Part shown: positions 1 through 6,623 of the stretch, piece by piece
Numbering within the stretch: the first letter of the stretch is position 1
Layout of the letters: each line of letters starts with the position of its first letter
Assembly: GCA_030643515.1 (NCBI GenBank)
Contig: DAOWLH010000090.1
Coordinates: forward strand, 1-10,045
Length of the DNA: 10,045 bases
From: Dehalococcoidia bacterium
GTDB taxonomy: Bacteria > Chloroflexota > Dehalococcoidia > Dehalococcoidales > DAOWLH01
Reading direction: 5' to 3'
Notes under the pieces: generated by a model
Told to the model about the DNA's origin: nothing
Databases searched by the model: none
The model's input: only the letters and a program-made list of their open reading frames with translations
Program-made: the position numbers and the translations under genes

Positions 1-104
1 AGGCCTTGATGATACTGGCCCTGGATGAGGCGCTGGATGAGGAGCACAGGCAGCAGATACTGGCTCTACCCGATGTCCAGACTGCCAAGCTGGTTAAGAT
101 TTAG
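1..104 (+). CDS. serA: 3' end of probable D-3-phosphoglycerate dehydrogenase (ACT domain), partial
   Basis: The left edge carries the last 33 codons of a plus-strand gene; the complete codons begin at base 3 and end at the TAG at 102-104. The visible peptide reads ALMILALDEAL, then an acidic stretch, then ILALPDVQTAKLVKI. This pattern is typical of the final strand-helix-strand of the C-terminal ACT (serine-binding regulatory) domain of long-form SerA, whose proteins commonly end in a similar 'ALPGV..AKLVKL' sequence. SerA oxidises 3-phosphoglycerate to 3-phosphohydroxypyruvate, the first step of the phosphorylated serine pathway. The assignment rests on a short tail only; another ACT-domain protein is possible. 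pdxT follows 56 bp downstream in the same direction. Confidence 0.7.
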   Translation, partial: ALMILALDEALDEEHRQQILALPDVQTAKLVKI

Positions 105-160
105 CTGATTATACCAGGGGTTTGGCTAAGTTCCCTTAGTGAAGTCTTGAGTTATCAGAC

Positions 161-778
161 ATGAAAATCGGCGTTCTAGCCCTTCAGGGTGACTTCATAG
201 AGCATGTCCGCTTTTTAGAGAAGCTGGGTGCCCGTCTGGTCGCCATCCGCAAGCCTGATGAACTTGCCGGCCTCGATGGCCTGGTAATCCCCGGGGGTGA
301 AAGCACCACCATGGTTGGGCTGATGCATAGCTATGGACTATTTCAGCCGCTAAAGGAACTGATCCGGTCGGGGCTGCCTGTTATGGGCACCTGCGCCGGC
401 ATGATATTACTGGCCAGGAAGGTATCCAACCCAGATATGGATACCCTGGCGGTCATGGATATAACGGTAAAGCGTAACGCCTTCGGCCGCCAGGCGGACA
501 GTTTTGAAATCGAGCTAGATGTGCCTTCTCTGGGGGAGAAATCCTTTCCGGCGGTATTCATCCGGGCTCCCTTTGTTGAGGACACCGGGTCGCAGGTTAA
601 AGTACTTGCCAGACTGCCAGATGGCAGCATCGTCGCCGCCAGGCAGGGGAACCTGCTGGCCCTGGCCTTCCATCCCGAGCTTGGTCATGACGCCCGGTTT
701 CACCGCTACTTTCTGGGTATGGTTGCCAGCCATCTTATGGACACGGGCAAGCAAGAGGCGGCTATACCAGCCGATTAA
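161..778 (+). CDS. pdxT: Pyridoxal 5'-phosphate synthase glutaminase subunit PdxT
   Basis: A 205-residue class I glutamine amidotransferase. It hydrolyses glutamine and channels ammonia to PdxS, which builds PLP from a pentose phosphate and glyceraldehyde 3-phosphate (the DXP-independent B6 pathway). The catalytic triad is visible: the nucleophile C78 in GTCAGM, with H171 and E173 in AFHPELG. Other family marks are the start MKIGVLALQGD, PGGEST at 44-49, VKRNAFGRQ.DSFE at 103-116 and FIRAP at 133-137. Length is normal for PdxT. The ATG at 161 is the natural family start, but no convincing Shine-Dalgarno sequence precedes it. It may be cotranscribed with the upstream serA-like gene, whose partner aminotransferase SerC uses PLP. 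PdxS, often adjacent, is not in the window. The 3' end overlaps the convergent DUF1015 gene by 17 bp. Confidence 0.95.
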   Translation: MKIGVLALQGDFIEHVRFLEKLGARLVAIRKPDELAGLDGLVIPGGESTTMVGLMHSYGLFQPLKELIRSGLPVMGTCAGMILLARKVSNPDMDTLAVMDITVKRNAFGRQADSFEIELDVPSLGEKSFPAVFIRAPFVEDTGSQVKVLARLPDGSIVAARQGNLLALAFHPELGHDARFHRYFLGMVASHLMDTGKQEAAIPAD

Positions 779-2066
779 AGACAAGCCCCGATGGCAGCTT
801 GGGATAGAAGTAAGTTGATTTATGGGGCATGCGGTCGCCAGCATCGGCGACAGCCTTGATTGTTTTCACCTTAACCGGGCTGATGATAAAGGCCAGCTGA
901 AACGCTCCGGCTAGCACCTGATTTACGGCATCCTGCCGGTCATAGTTATAGGAGATTTTAGCTTCATCCTGGCTGCTTAGCCCCAGCAGCTCCTCCAGTA
1001 TTACGTGGTCAACCAGGCTGACATCCAGTTTCTTGTAGAGCTCGGAATGAAAATAGGGCATCATCTGGCTGGCGGCGGCGAAGTCGCGTAACGTGAGAAT
1101 TAAAAGATTACGGTCTGCCAGACCGAAGAGAACCAGCCGTATGCTGCCGGCCTCATTCAGCAGTTCATCGATTCGTTGCCAGACCCCGGGCGAGTCCAGT
1201 GGTAGCTTCTGGATATCAAAAAAGGCAACCAGTTTGTCTTTAAGGCCAGTCACCTTTAAAGGCGGCAGCCCGCGAAGAAGGCGATGAGGCGGCAGTATCA
1301 CCAGCCCCGGGTCGTTAAAATCCACCAGAGTCATCATGACAAAGTTGAATGATTCCCTGGGGGAAGCTGCCGGGGTTCTGGCCAGCTGCTGGCGCTGGTA
1401 GGTGAGAGCGCTCTCGTAGCGATGGTGCCCATCGGCAATATACAGGGGCTTTCGGTTGAAGCTGCGGCATATCTCGTCCACAATCCGCGGCTCGGTGACA
1501 GCCCGGAGATGGTGTTTCTCTTCGCCATATCCCGCAGTAATTATCGGTTTGCCTGATTCTGCGCCAGCCAGCAAGGAATAAATCTGCCGCTCTTCGTCAT
1601 CGAACATGGCTAAAATAGAGCTTGTGTTAGCGCGGAGCGCCCAGAGAAGGTTGATTCGGTCATCCTTGGGCTCTGCCAGCGTGCCCTCGTGGGGACGGAC
1701 GACATTCCGGTGCCATTCTTCCAGCCTGACCCTGACAGTCAGGCCTCGCCTCCACAGTTCCCTGCCCTGGTGGACAAAGCAGTGGTCGTGGACATAGACG
1801 GCTGGCGTATCGTCGGTAGCCAGGACTCCTTTCTTCAGCCATTTATTCATAATATCCGCCGAGCGTGTGTACCTGTTGTCCGTATCCGAATCCTGAGGCA
1901 GTTGTCGGTTGTGCTCTATGTGGATGAAGTTGTAAGGGCTGTTTTGGTAGAGCTCCTCCTCAATCTTTGGGGTGATTATGTCATAAGGCGGGCAGATGAC
2001 GGCTCCTATATCACCGACAACAGACTCGTTATAACGCACTCCGCGGAAGGGGTGAACTTCAGCCAT
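762..2066 (-). CDS. DUF1015 (COG4198) family protein
   Basis: A 434-residue cytoplasmic protein without signal peptide or membrane segments. It matches the DUF1015 family: an N-terminal HPFRGVRYN, then PPYDII at 26-31, RPHEGT at 124-129 followed by EPKDDR, ADGHHRYE at 211-218, and NDPGLVILPPHRLLRG at 251-266. Length is usual for the family. The biochemical role is not settled from sequence. The DGHHR motif resembles that of ParB-fold free serine kinases (SerK type), and in many genomes this family lies near serA/serC, so a link to serine or phosphoserine metabolism is a reasonable inference; a serA-like gene lies only about 660 bp away here. The gene starts 16 bp after ligA on the same strand with its own Shine-Dalgarno (AGGAG), so it is probably the second gene of a ligA operon. 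Its 3' end overlaps pdxT. Confidence 0.88.
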   Translation of the reverse strand: MAEVHPFRGVRYNESVVGDIGAVICPPYDIITPKIEEELYQNSPYNFIHIEHNRQLPQDSDTDNRYTRSADIMNKWLKKGVLATDDTPAVYVHDHCFVHQGRELWRRGLTVRVRLEEWHRNVVRPHEGTLAEPKDDRINLLWALRANTSSILAMFDDEERQIYSLLAGAESGKPIITAGYGEEKHHLRAVTEPRIVDEICRSFNRKPLYIADGHHRYESALTYQRQQLARTPAASPRESFNFVMMTLVDFNDPGLVILPPHRLLRGLPPLKVTGLKDKLVAFFDIQKLPLDSPGVWQRIDELLNEAGSIRLVLFGLADRNLLILTLRDFAAASQMMPYFHSELYKKLDVSLVDHVILEELLGLSSQDEAKISYNYDRQDAVNQVLAGAFQLAFIISPVKVKTIKAVADAGDRMPHKSTYFYPKLPSGLVFNRLV

Positions 2067-2074
2067 ATAATGTA

Positions 2075-2079
2075 CTCCT
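2075..2079 (-). promoter_or_regulatory. Shine-Dalgarno of the DUF1015 gene
   Basis: On the minus strand AGGAG lies 8 nt before the ATG at 2066, inside the 16-bp gap after the ligA stop. It supports this start and translation from a leadered, ligA-linked transcript. Confidence 0.75.
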
Positions 2080-2082
2080 AAA

Positions 2083-4134
2083 TCAAGCGTTTTTATCTAA
2101 GAGCCGGAGCAACTCCTGCTCGTTTATCTGTTTGATGTCCAGTGATTGGGCACGGGCCAGCTTGGAGCCCGGCTCGGCACCGACTACCAGGTAATTCGTA
2201 TTGCGGGTGATATCGCTCTTGGCGGTACCTCCGTGGGACTTTATCCGAGATTCCGCCTCCTGCCGGGACAGGCCATCCAGGCGTCCGGTGATAACGAACT
2301 CCATTCCCGACAGGGGTAGTTCTTCCGGGCTGGTTTCTTTCTCAGCCGGTGGCAGGACACCGGCCCTCCTCAGCTTTTCGATGATTTCCTTATTGCCCTC
2401 GTTGCTGAAGAAGGCGGCCACGCTATCGGCAATCCTGGGGCCGATAGTGTGGATTGAGGTAAGCTTGTCCCTGGTGGCACCGGCCAGGCTGCCCAGGCTG
2501 TCAAACTCCCCGGCCAGTATTTCGGCCGTCTCCCCACCGATTTGGCGAATACCCAGGGCGTATATAAGACGGGGCAGTGGTCTTTGCTTACTCTTCTCAA
2601 TAGCCTGAATGAGGTTATCGATGCTCTTGGCAGCCATTCTGTCAATGCCAAGCAGTTTATCCCTCTTCTCCTTGAGGTAATAGACATCGGCAAAGTCCTT
2701 GACCACTTTCTCCCTGAAGAGCAGGGCACTCATCTTATCGCCGATTCCGCGGATATCCATTGCTCCCCGTGAAGCGAAGTGCTCCAGGCGCTGCTGCATC
2801 TGTGCCGGGCAGGCAGCGTTCGGGCAGTAATACATGACTTCGCCCTCGGATTTGAAGACCTCGGCGCCGCAGATGGGGCAAAGTGCCCGTCCCTTCTTAT
2901 GGTTATACAGCTTGTCTACAAGGCTGAACGGCTTTTCTTTTCCGGTGCGTCTGCTTATCACCGGCCCGATGACCTGGGGGATTACCTCGCCAGCTCTCTG
3001 GACAATAACGGTATCCTCCTCCCGGATGTCCTTGCGCCTTATATCATCCTCGTTGTGCAGGGCGGCCTGCTTGATGGTAACGCCACCGATGGACACCGGC
3101 TCCAGGACGGCGTAGGGATTAAGCGTTCCGGTGCGACCGACACTGATTTTGATTTCCTTTAACACTGTGTTCCCCTGAACCGCCGGAAACTTGTAGGCAA
3201 TGGCCCAGCGCGGCTCGTGGCCGATGCTGCCCAGCTTTTCCTGGAAGCCAACCAGGTCTATCTTGACAACAATACCATCAGCCTGGTAGGGCAATTCCTC
3301 TCTCTTCTCCATCCAGGTGTTGTAGTAGTCCTCAACCTGTAAGATATCATTGCACTGCCGATTGTGGGGGTTCACCTTGAAGCCGAGAGACTTGAGGTAC
3401 TCCAGGGTCTGCCAGTGACTGTCCGGGGTTGCTCTGCCTTCGGCATATCCAAGCATATAGATATAAATATCCAGCGGGCGGGTAGCGGTGATGCGGGGGT
3501 CAAGCTGGCGTACCGAGCCGGCGGCGGCGTTGCGCGGGTTGGCAAACAGGGGCTGCCCGGCTTCGGCACGCTCCCGATTGAGCTTGTCAAAACCGGCCTT
3601 GGGCATGAAGACCTCGCCTCTCACCTCGAACCTCGGGGGTGCCTCTCGGGGCACGGATAATGGGATGCTTCTGACAGTTCTAAGGTTCTGGGTGATGTTC
3701 TCACCGCGGTAGCCGTCTCCCCGGGTGGCACCGACGACAAGCCTTCGGTCAACATAGGTCAGGGCTACCGCCAGGCCGTCTATTTTGTGTTCGCAGACGA
3801 AGCTGGCCTGCTGCCCGGCAAGCATCCGTGACGTTCGCTCATTCCAGGCCAGAAGTTCCTGTTGAGAGAAGGCGTTGCCCAGTGAAAGCAGTGGCAGCGG
3901 ATGCTCCACGATACCAAAGGCTTCGATTGGAGCCGCCCCGACACGCTGCGTCGGCGAGTCCGTAGTCATAAATTGCGGGTATTGCTCCTCCAGCCGCCGG
4001 AGCTCGAGCATCAGCTCATCATATGCGGCATCGCTGATTTCCGGGCTGTCCAGCACGTGATAGAGGTGGTTGTGACGGTTTATCTTAGCCCGGAGCTTCT
4101 CTATTCTTTCCTCTGCCTTATCCTGTTTAGACAT
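2083..4134 (-). CDS. ligA: NAD-dependent DNA ligase LigA
   Basis: A 683-residue full-length bacterial DNA ligase that seals nicks using NAD+ in replication and repair. Domains in order: the Ia domain at about 1-70 (HNHLYHVLDSPEISDAAYDEL, contacting NMN); the adenylation domain with the AMP-accepting lysine K117 in EHKIDG and the motif GVVK-like DGIVVKID; an OB fold; a Cys4 zinc finger at C419, C422, C437 and C442; tandem helix-hairpin-helix motifs at about 455-600 (DIRGIGDK, ALGIRQIGGETA, IHTIGPRIA); and a C-terminal BRCT domain from about 605 (LSGMEFVITGRLDGLSR). Nothing is missing. The ATG at 4134 gives the normal MSKQDKAEERIEKLR beginning. No Shine-Dalgarno is seen; instead a -10 box ends 8 nt upstream, suggesting a leaderless transcript. 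Divergent from pth, and followed by DUF1015. Confidence 0.98.
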   Translation of the reverse strand: MSKQDKAEERIEKLRAKINRHNHLYHVLDSPEISDAAYDELMLELRRLEEQYPQFMTTDSPTQRVGAAPIEAFGIVEHPLPLLSLGNAFSQQELLAWNERTSRMLAGQQASFVCEHKIDGLAVALTYVDRRLVVGATRGDGYRGENITQNLRTVRSIPLSVPREAPPRFEVRGEVFMPKAGFDKLNRERAEAGQPLFANPRNAAAGSVRQLDPRITATRPLDIYIYMLGYAEGRATPDSHWQTLEYLKSLGFKVNPHNRQCNDILQVEDYYNTWMEKREELPYQADGIVVKIDLVGFQEKLGSIGHEPRWAIAYKFPAVQGNTVLKEIKISVGRTGTLNPYAVLEPVSIGGVTIKQAALHNEDDIRRKDIREEDTVIVQRAGEVIPQVIGPVISRRTGKEKPFSLVDKLYNHKKGRALCPICGAEVFKSEGEVMYYCPNAACPAQMQQRLEHFASRGAMDIRGIGDKMSALLFREKVVKDFADVYYLKEKRDKLLGIDRMAAKSIDNLIQAIEKSKQRPLPRLIYALGIRQIGGETAEILAGEFDSLGSLAGATRDKLTSIHTIGPRIADSVAAFFSNEGNKEIIEKLRRAGVLPPAEKETSPEELPLSGMEFVITGRLDGLSRQEAESRIKSHGGTAKSDITRNTNYLVVGAEPGSKLARAQSLDIKQINEQELLRLLDKNA

Positions 4135-4142
4135 CTGTTTTA

Positions 4143-4171
4143 AGTATATCAGATAACCACGGCTTGATTAA
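4143..4171 (-). promoter_or_regulatory. ligA promoter, extended -10 type, probably leaderless
   Basis: Reading the minus strand, TATACT (4148-4143) is preceded by TGA (4151-4149), giving an extended -10 (TGnTATACT). A weak -35, TTAATC (4171-4166), lies 17 nt further up. The -10 ends 8 nt before the ligA ATG, so the start site would fall at or within about 2 nt of the start codon. It overlaps the divergent pth promoter. Confidence 0.6.
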
Positions 4172-4192
4172 ATGATACCCGGGTATTATTCT
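4164..4192 (+). promoter_or_regulatory. pth promoter (sigma70-like), probably leaderless
   Basis: TTGATT (4164-4169) and TATTCT (4187-4192) are separated by 17 nt; each matches four of six consensus bases. The -10 ends 6 nt before the GTG at 4199, so the predicted start site coincides with that codon. The upstream in-frame ATG at 4172 lies inside the spacer and would not be on such a transcript. Confidence 0.5.
4171..4190. promoter_or_regulatory. 20-bp palindrome, candidate operator between ligA and pth
   Basis: The arms AATGATACCC and GGGTATTATT are inverted repeats with a single mismatched pair; the inner 12 bp (ATACCC/GGGTAT, 4175-4186) are perfectly symmetrical. The site fills the spacer of the pth promoter, overlaps the first bases of its -10, and touches the -35 of the ligA promoter. 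A dimeric repressor bound here would block pth and possibly ligA. The cognate regulator is unknown and no second copy was noticed in the window. Confidence 0.45.
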
Positions 4193-4198
4193 GTTACT

Positions 4199-4780
4199 GT
4201 GAAGTTAATTGTTGGCCTGGGAAATCCGGGACGTGTTTATGCCGGTAACCGCCACAATATCGGCTTTTACTGCCTCAACGACTTTGCCCGCAGACATGGA
4301 ATCCGCCTTGATGGAAAACAGTCAAAAGCCAGAACCGGCAGCGGTGAAGTAGAGGGTATTATGGTTGTGCTGGCAAAGCCGCAGACCTTCATGAACTTGA
4401 GCGGCCAGGCAGTTGGTCTTCTGGTGAAGAAACTCAGTGTAAGCCATGATGACCTGATAGTCGTCCACGATGACCTTGACCTGATGACGGGCAAGGTACG
4501 CATTCGCCGGGGTGGTGGCTCCGGCGGTCACAAGGGCGTTGCTTCTATTATTGATGAACTGGGCAGCCAGGATTTTGTCCGTTTGCGGGTGGGTATTGGC
4601 CGTCCGCTGTGCGCTGATGGCACCGGTGTATTCAAGGAAGAGGAAATTGTTGACTTCGTTCTCAGCGACTTTGCGCATGATGAGAAAGAGATAATAGACC
4701 ACGCCGTAGTCGAAGCGAGTGAAGCCCTTCGCTGCCTGCTTATCGAAGACCTGGAAGCGGCAATGAACCGATACAACTAG
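4199..4780 (+). CDS. pth: Peptidyl-tRNA hydrolase Pth
   Basis: A 193-residue enzyme that cleaves the ester bond of peptidyl-tRNAs dropped by stalled ribosomes, recycling tRNA. The sequence begins (V/M)KLIVGLGNPG and shows the catalytic histidine H19 in NRHNIGF, KPQTFMNLSGQAV with the substrate-binding asparagine, the aspartate in VVHDDLDL, and the glycine-rich GGSGGHKG. The usual TRHN is NRHN here, a mild variant. The family almost always starts directly at MKLIVGLGNPG, so the GTG at 4199 is preferred; an in-frame ATG at 4172 would add nine residues (MIPGYYSVT) unlike the family and would lie within the promoter. No Shine-Dalgarno precedes either start. The next gene's promoter begins 3 nt after the stop, so pth is probably its own transcription unit, with possible read-through. 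Confidence 0.95.
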   Translation: MKLIVGLGNPGRVYAGNRHNIGFYCLNDFARRHGIRLDGKQSKARTGSGEVEGIMVVLAKPQTFMNLSGQAVGLLVKKLSVSHDDLIVVHDDLDLMTGKVRIRRGGGSGGHKGVASIIDELGSQDFVRLRVGIGRPLCADGTGVFKEEEIVDFVLSDFAHDEKEIIDHAVVEASEALRCLLIEDLEAAMNRYN

Positions 4781-4783
4781 TCT

Positions 4784-4812
4784 TTGCCAAGCTTTCTTAC
4801 CGGTGTTATAAT
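4784..4812 (+). promoter_or_regulatory. Strong sigma70-type promoter of the SLOG-eno-tcmP-hgdB-gap cluster
   Basis: TTGCCA (4784-4789, five of six) and a perfect TATAAT (4807-4812) lie 17 nt apart, with TG one base upstream of the -10 (4804-4805). This is the best promoter in the window. The -10 ends 9 nt before the ATG at 4822, so the mRNA should begin at or within a few bases of the start codon. The -35 begins 3 nt after the pth stop. Confidence 0.8.
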
Positions 4813-4821
4813 CCATTATCG

Positions 4822-5304
4822 ATGGTTGACAAAAGACGTCAGGTGGCTGTCATCGGTGGCGGGCAGGCCTCATCCAGGGAAGTAAAACTAGCCGAAGAAG
4901 TCGGACGACTGCTCGCCAGGAAGGGAGTTATCCTTGTCTGCGGCGGGCTGGGTGGTATCATGGAAGCCGCCTGCCGTGGCTCCAGCGCCGAGGGCGGTCT
5001 GACCATCGGAATCTTGCCCGGGGAAAGCCGCCGAGGGGCCAATAGATACGTTCAAATCCCAATAGTTACCGGTATTGGCTATGCCAGGAACGTGGCCGTG
5101 GTGAAATCTGCTCAGGCGGTTATCGCTATTGGTGGCAGCTACGGCACGCTCTCCGAGATAGGTCATGCCTTGCAGAGCGGTATTCCGGTCATCGGCCTGG
5201 ATACCTGGTCACTTTTTAAGAACGGGAAAGCAAATAGCTCGGTTATTATGGCGGGCAGCGCAACTGAAGCCGTTGACACGGCTCTGGAACTGATTGAGGA
5301 ATAG
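4822..5304 (+). CDS. TIGR00725 / SLOG-domain nucleotide-binding protein (LOG-like)
   Basis: A 160-residue single-domain Rossmann-type protein of the SLOG superfamily (often labelled 'possible lysine decarboxylase' or LOG-like). Visible marks are AVIGGGQAS at 9-17, CGGLGGIMEAACRG at about 40-53, GILPG, GYARN and IGGSYGTLSE. The last is the TIGR00725 version of the LOG motif PGGxGTxxE, with the leading proline replaced by isoleucine. Related LOG enzymes release cytokinin-type bases from nucleoside monophosphates, and other SLOG proteins sense nucleotide ligands; the true substrate here is unknown. No Shine-Dalgarno is seen and a consensus promoter lies immediately upstream, so it is probably leaderless and the first gene of the eno-gap cluster. 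eno begins 14 nt after its stop. Confidence 0.85.
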   Translation: MVDKRRQVAVIGGGQASSREVKLAEEVGRLLARKGVILVCGGLGGIMEAACRGSSAEGGLTIGILPGESRRGANRYVQIPIVTGIGYARNVAVVKSAQAVIAIGGSYGTLSEIGHALQSGIPVIGLDTWSLFKNGKANSSVIMAGSATEAVDTALELIEE

Positions 5305-5318
5305 GCGGCTTAAAGAAA

Positions 5319-6623
5319 ATGGCAGAGTCAGCAATCAGCAGCCTTAGAGCCCGAGAGATACTGGATTCCAGAGGTAACCCCACCCTTGAGGTCAGGGCAG
5401 AGCTATCGGATGGTAGCTGGGGGTGGGCTGCTGTTCCATCGGGAGCCAGTACCGGCAAGCACGAAGCTGTAGAGCTTCGCGATGGTGATGCCGCCAGATT
5501 CGGCGGCCTGGGGGTACTCAAGGCGGTGGCCAACGTAAACCGGGTTATCGCCCCGGCCTTAGCCGGTATGCCAGCCAACGACCAGGAAGCAGTTGACCGC
5601 AAGCTGATAGAGCTGGACGGCACCGTAAACAAGTCCCGCCTGGGAGCAAACGCTATTCTGGGCTCATCACTGGCGGTGGCTCACGCCGCAGCCAACCAGA
5701 TGGGCATCCCGTTATATCATTACCTGGGAGGCTGGGATAGCTATGTAATTCCAGTGCCTATGCTCAATATTCTAAATGGTGGTAAGCACGCCGCTGACGC
5801 CACCGACTTTCAGGAGTTCATGGTAGTACCCACCGGCGCCGAGAGCTTTGCCCATGCCCTGCAGATGGCCGCCGAAGTCTATCACAGCCTGAAATCGGTG
5901 TTGCAGGGCCGCGGGCTGAATACCAATGTCGGTGACGAGGGTGGTTTTGCCCCGTCTCTGAAATCCAATGCTGAGGCGGTGGAGGCAATACTATCAGCGG
6001 TAGAAAAAGCCGGCTACCAGCCGGGTAGAGACTGCTTCATCGCCCTCGATCCGGCGGCCAGCGAGTTTTATCAAGATGGCCACTATGTGCTTTCCCGTGA
6101 AGGAAAGGTATTGGACCGGCAGGAGATGGTTGAATATTATGTCAAATGGGCAGACCTGTACCCTATTATAAGCATAGAGGATGGCATGGCCGAAGACGAT
6201 TGGGAAGGCTGGCAGCTCCTTACCGAAAAGCTGGGTGAGCGGGTGCAGCTCGTCGGTGATGACCTCTACGTCACCAGCGTAGAGCGGCTGACCAAGGGCA
6301 TAGAGCTTGGGGCGTCCAATTCCATTCTCATCAAGCTGAACCAGGTGGGCACTCTGACTGCGACCATGGCTGCTGTTAGAATGGCGCAACACGCCGGCTG
6401 GACGGCGGTAGTCAGCCACCGCTCCGGCGAAACCGAGGATACCACCATCGCTGACCTGGCGGTTGGCCTGAACACGGGTATGATCAAGGCCGGTGCTCCC
6501 TGCCGCTCGGAACGTACTGCAAAATACAACCGTCTCCTCAGGATAGAGAGTGAACTGGCAGGAGAAGCCAGCTTTGCCGGCATGAAGGCATTTAACAATC
6601 TTAAGAGTCGGCCAGATGAATGA
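5319..6623 (+). CDS. eno: Enolase (phosphopyruvate hydratase)
   Basis: A 434-residue cytoplasmic enzyme interconverting 2-phosphoglycerate and phosphoenolpyruvate in glycolysis/gluconeogenesis. The N-terminal domain has REILDSRGNPTLEV at 12-25 and the flexible loop SGASTGKHEA at 41-50. Catalytic and metal residues are in place: E207 in GDEGGFAP, magnesium ligands D244, E287 and D314, the base K339 in ILIKLNQVGT, and the signature SHRSGETEDT at 366-375. Length is normal. The ATG at 5319 gives the usual N-terminus; only a weak AAAGAA lies close by, while a GAGGA sits 18 nt upstream, inside the previous gene, so coupling to it is likely. The 3' end overlaps the next gene by 8 nt. Confidence 0.98.
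   Translation: MAESAISSLRAREILDSRGNPTLEVRAELSDGSWGWAAVPSGASTGKHEAVELRDGDAARFGGLGVLKAVANVNRVIAPALAGMPANDQEAVDRKLIELDGTVNKSRLGANAILGSSLAVAHAAANQMGIPLYHYLGGWDSYVIPVPMLNILNGGKHAADATDFQEFMVVPTGAESFAHALQMAAEVYHSLKSVLQGRGLNTNVGDEGGFAPSLKSNAEAVEAILSAVEKAGYQPGRDCFIALDPAASEFYQDGHYVLSREGKVLDRQEMVEYYVKWADLYPIISIEDGMAEDDWEGWQLLTEKLGERVQLVGDDLYVTSVERLTKGIELGASNSILIKLNQVGTLTATMAAVRMAQHAGWTAVVSHRSGETEDTTIADLAVGLNTGMIKAGAPCRSERTAKYNRLLRIESELAGEASFAGMKAFNNLKSRPDE

Noticed and set aside
105..160. Promoter between the serA-like gene and pdxT
   Set aside because: A TTATAC at 109-114 resembles a -10 but no acceptable -35 lies at the right distance, and read-through from serA is the simpler explanation.
782..801. 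Possible hairpin CAAGC...GCTTG just after the pdxT stop as a terminator
   Set aside because: The stem is only 5 bp with a 10-nt loop, no T-run follows, and it lies within the DUF1015 coding region.
4172..4198. In-frame ATG at 4172 as the pth start, adding nine residues
   Set aside because: The extra residues are unlike Pth N-termini, there is no Shine-Dalgarno, and the codon lies between the predicted -35 and -10 boxes; the GTG at 4199 restores the standard MKLIVGLGNPG start.
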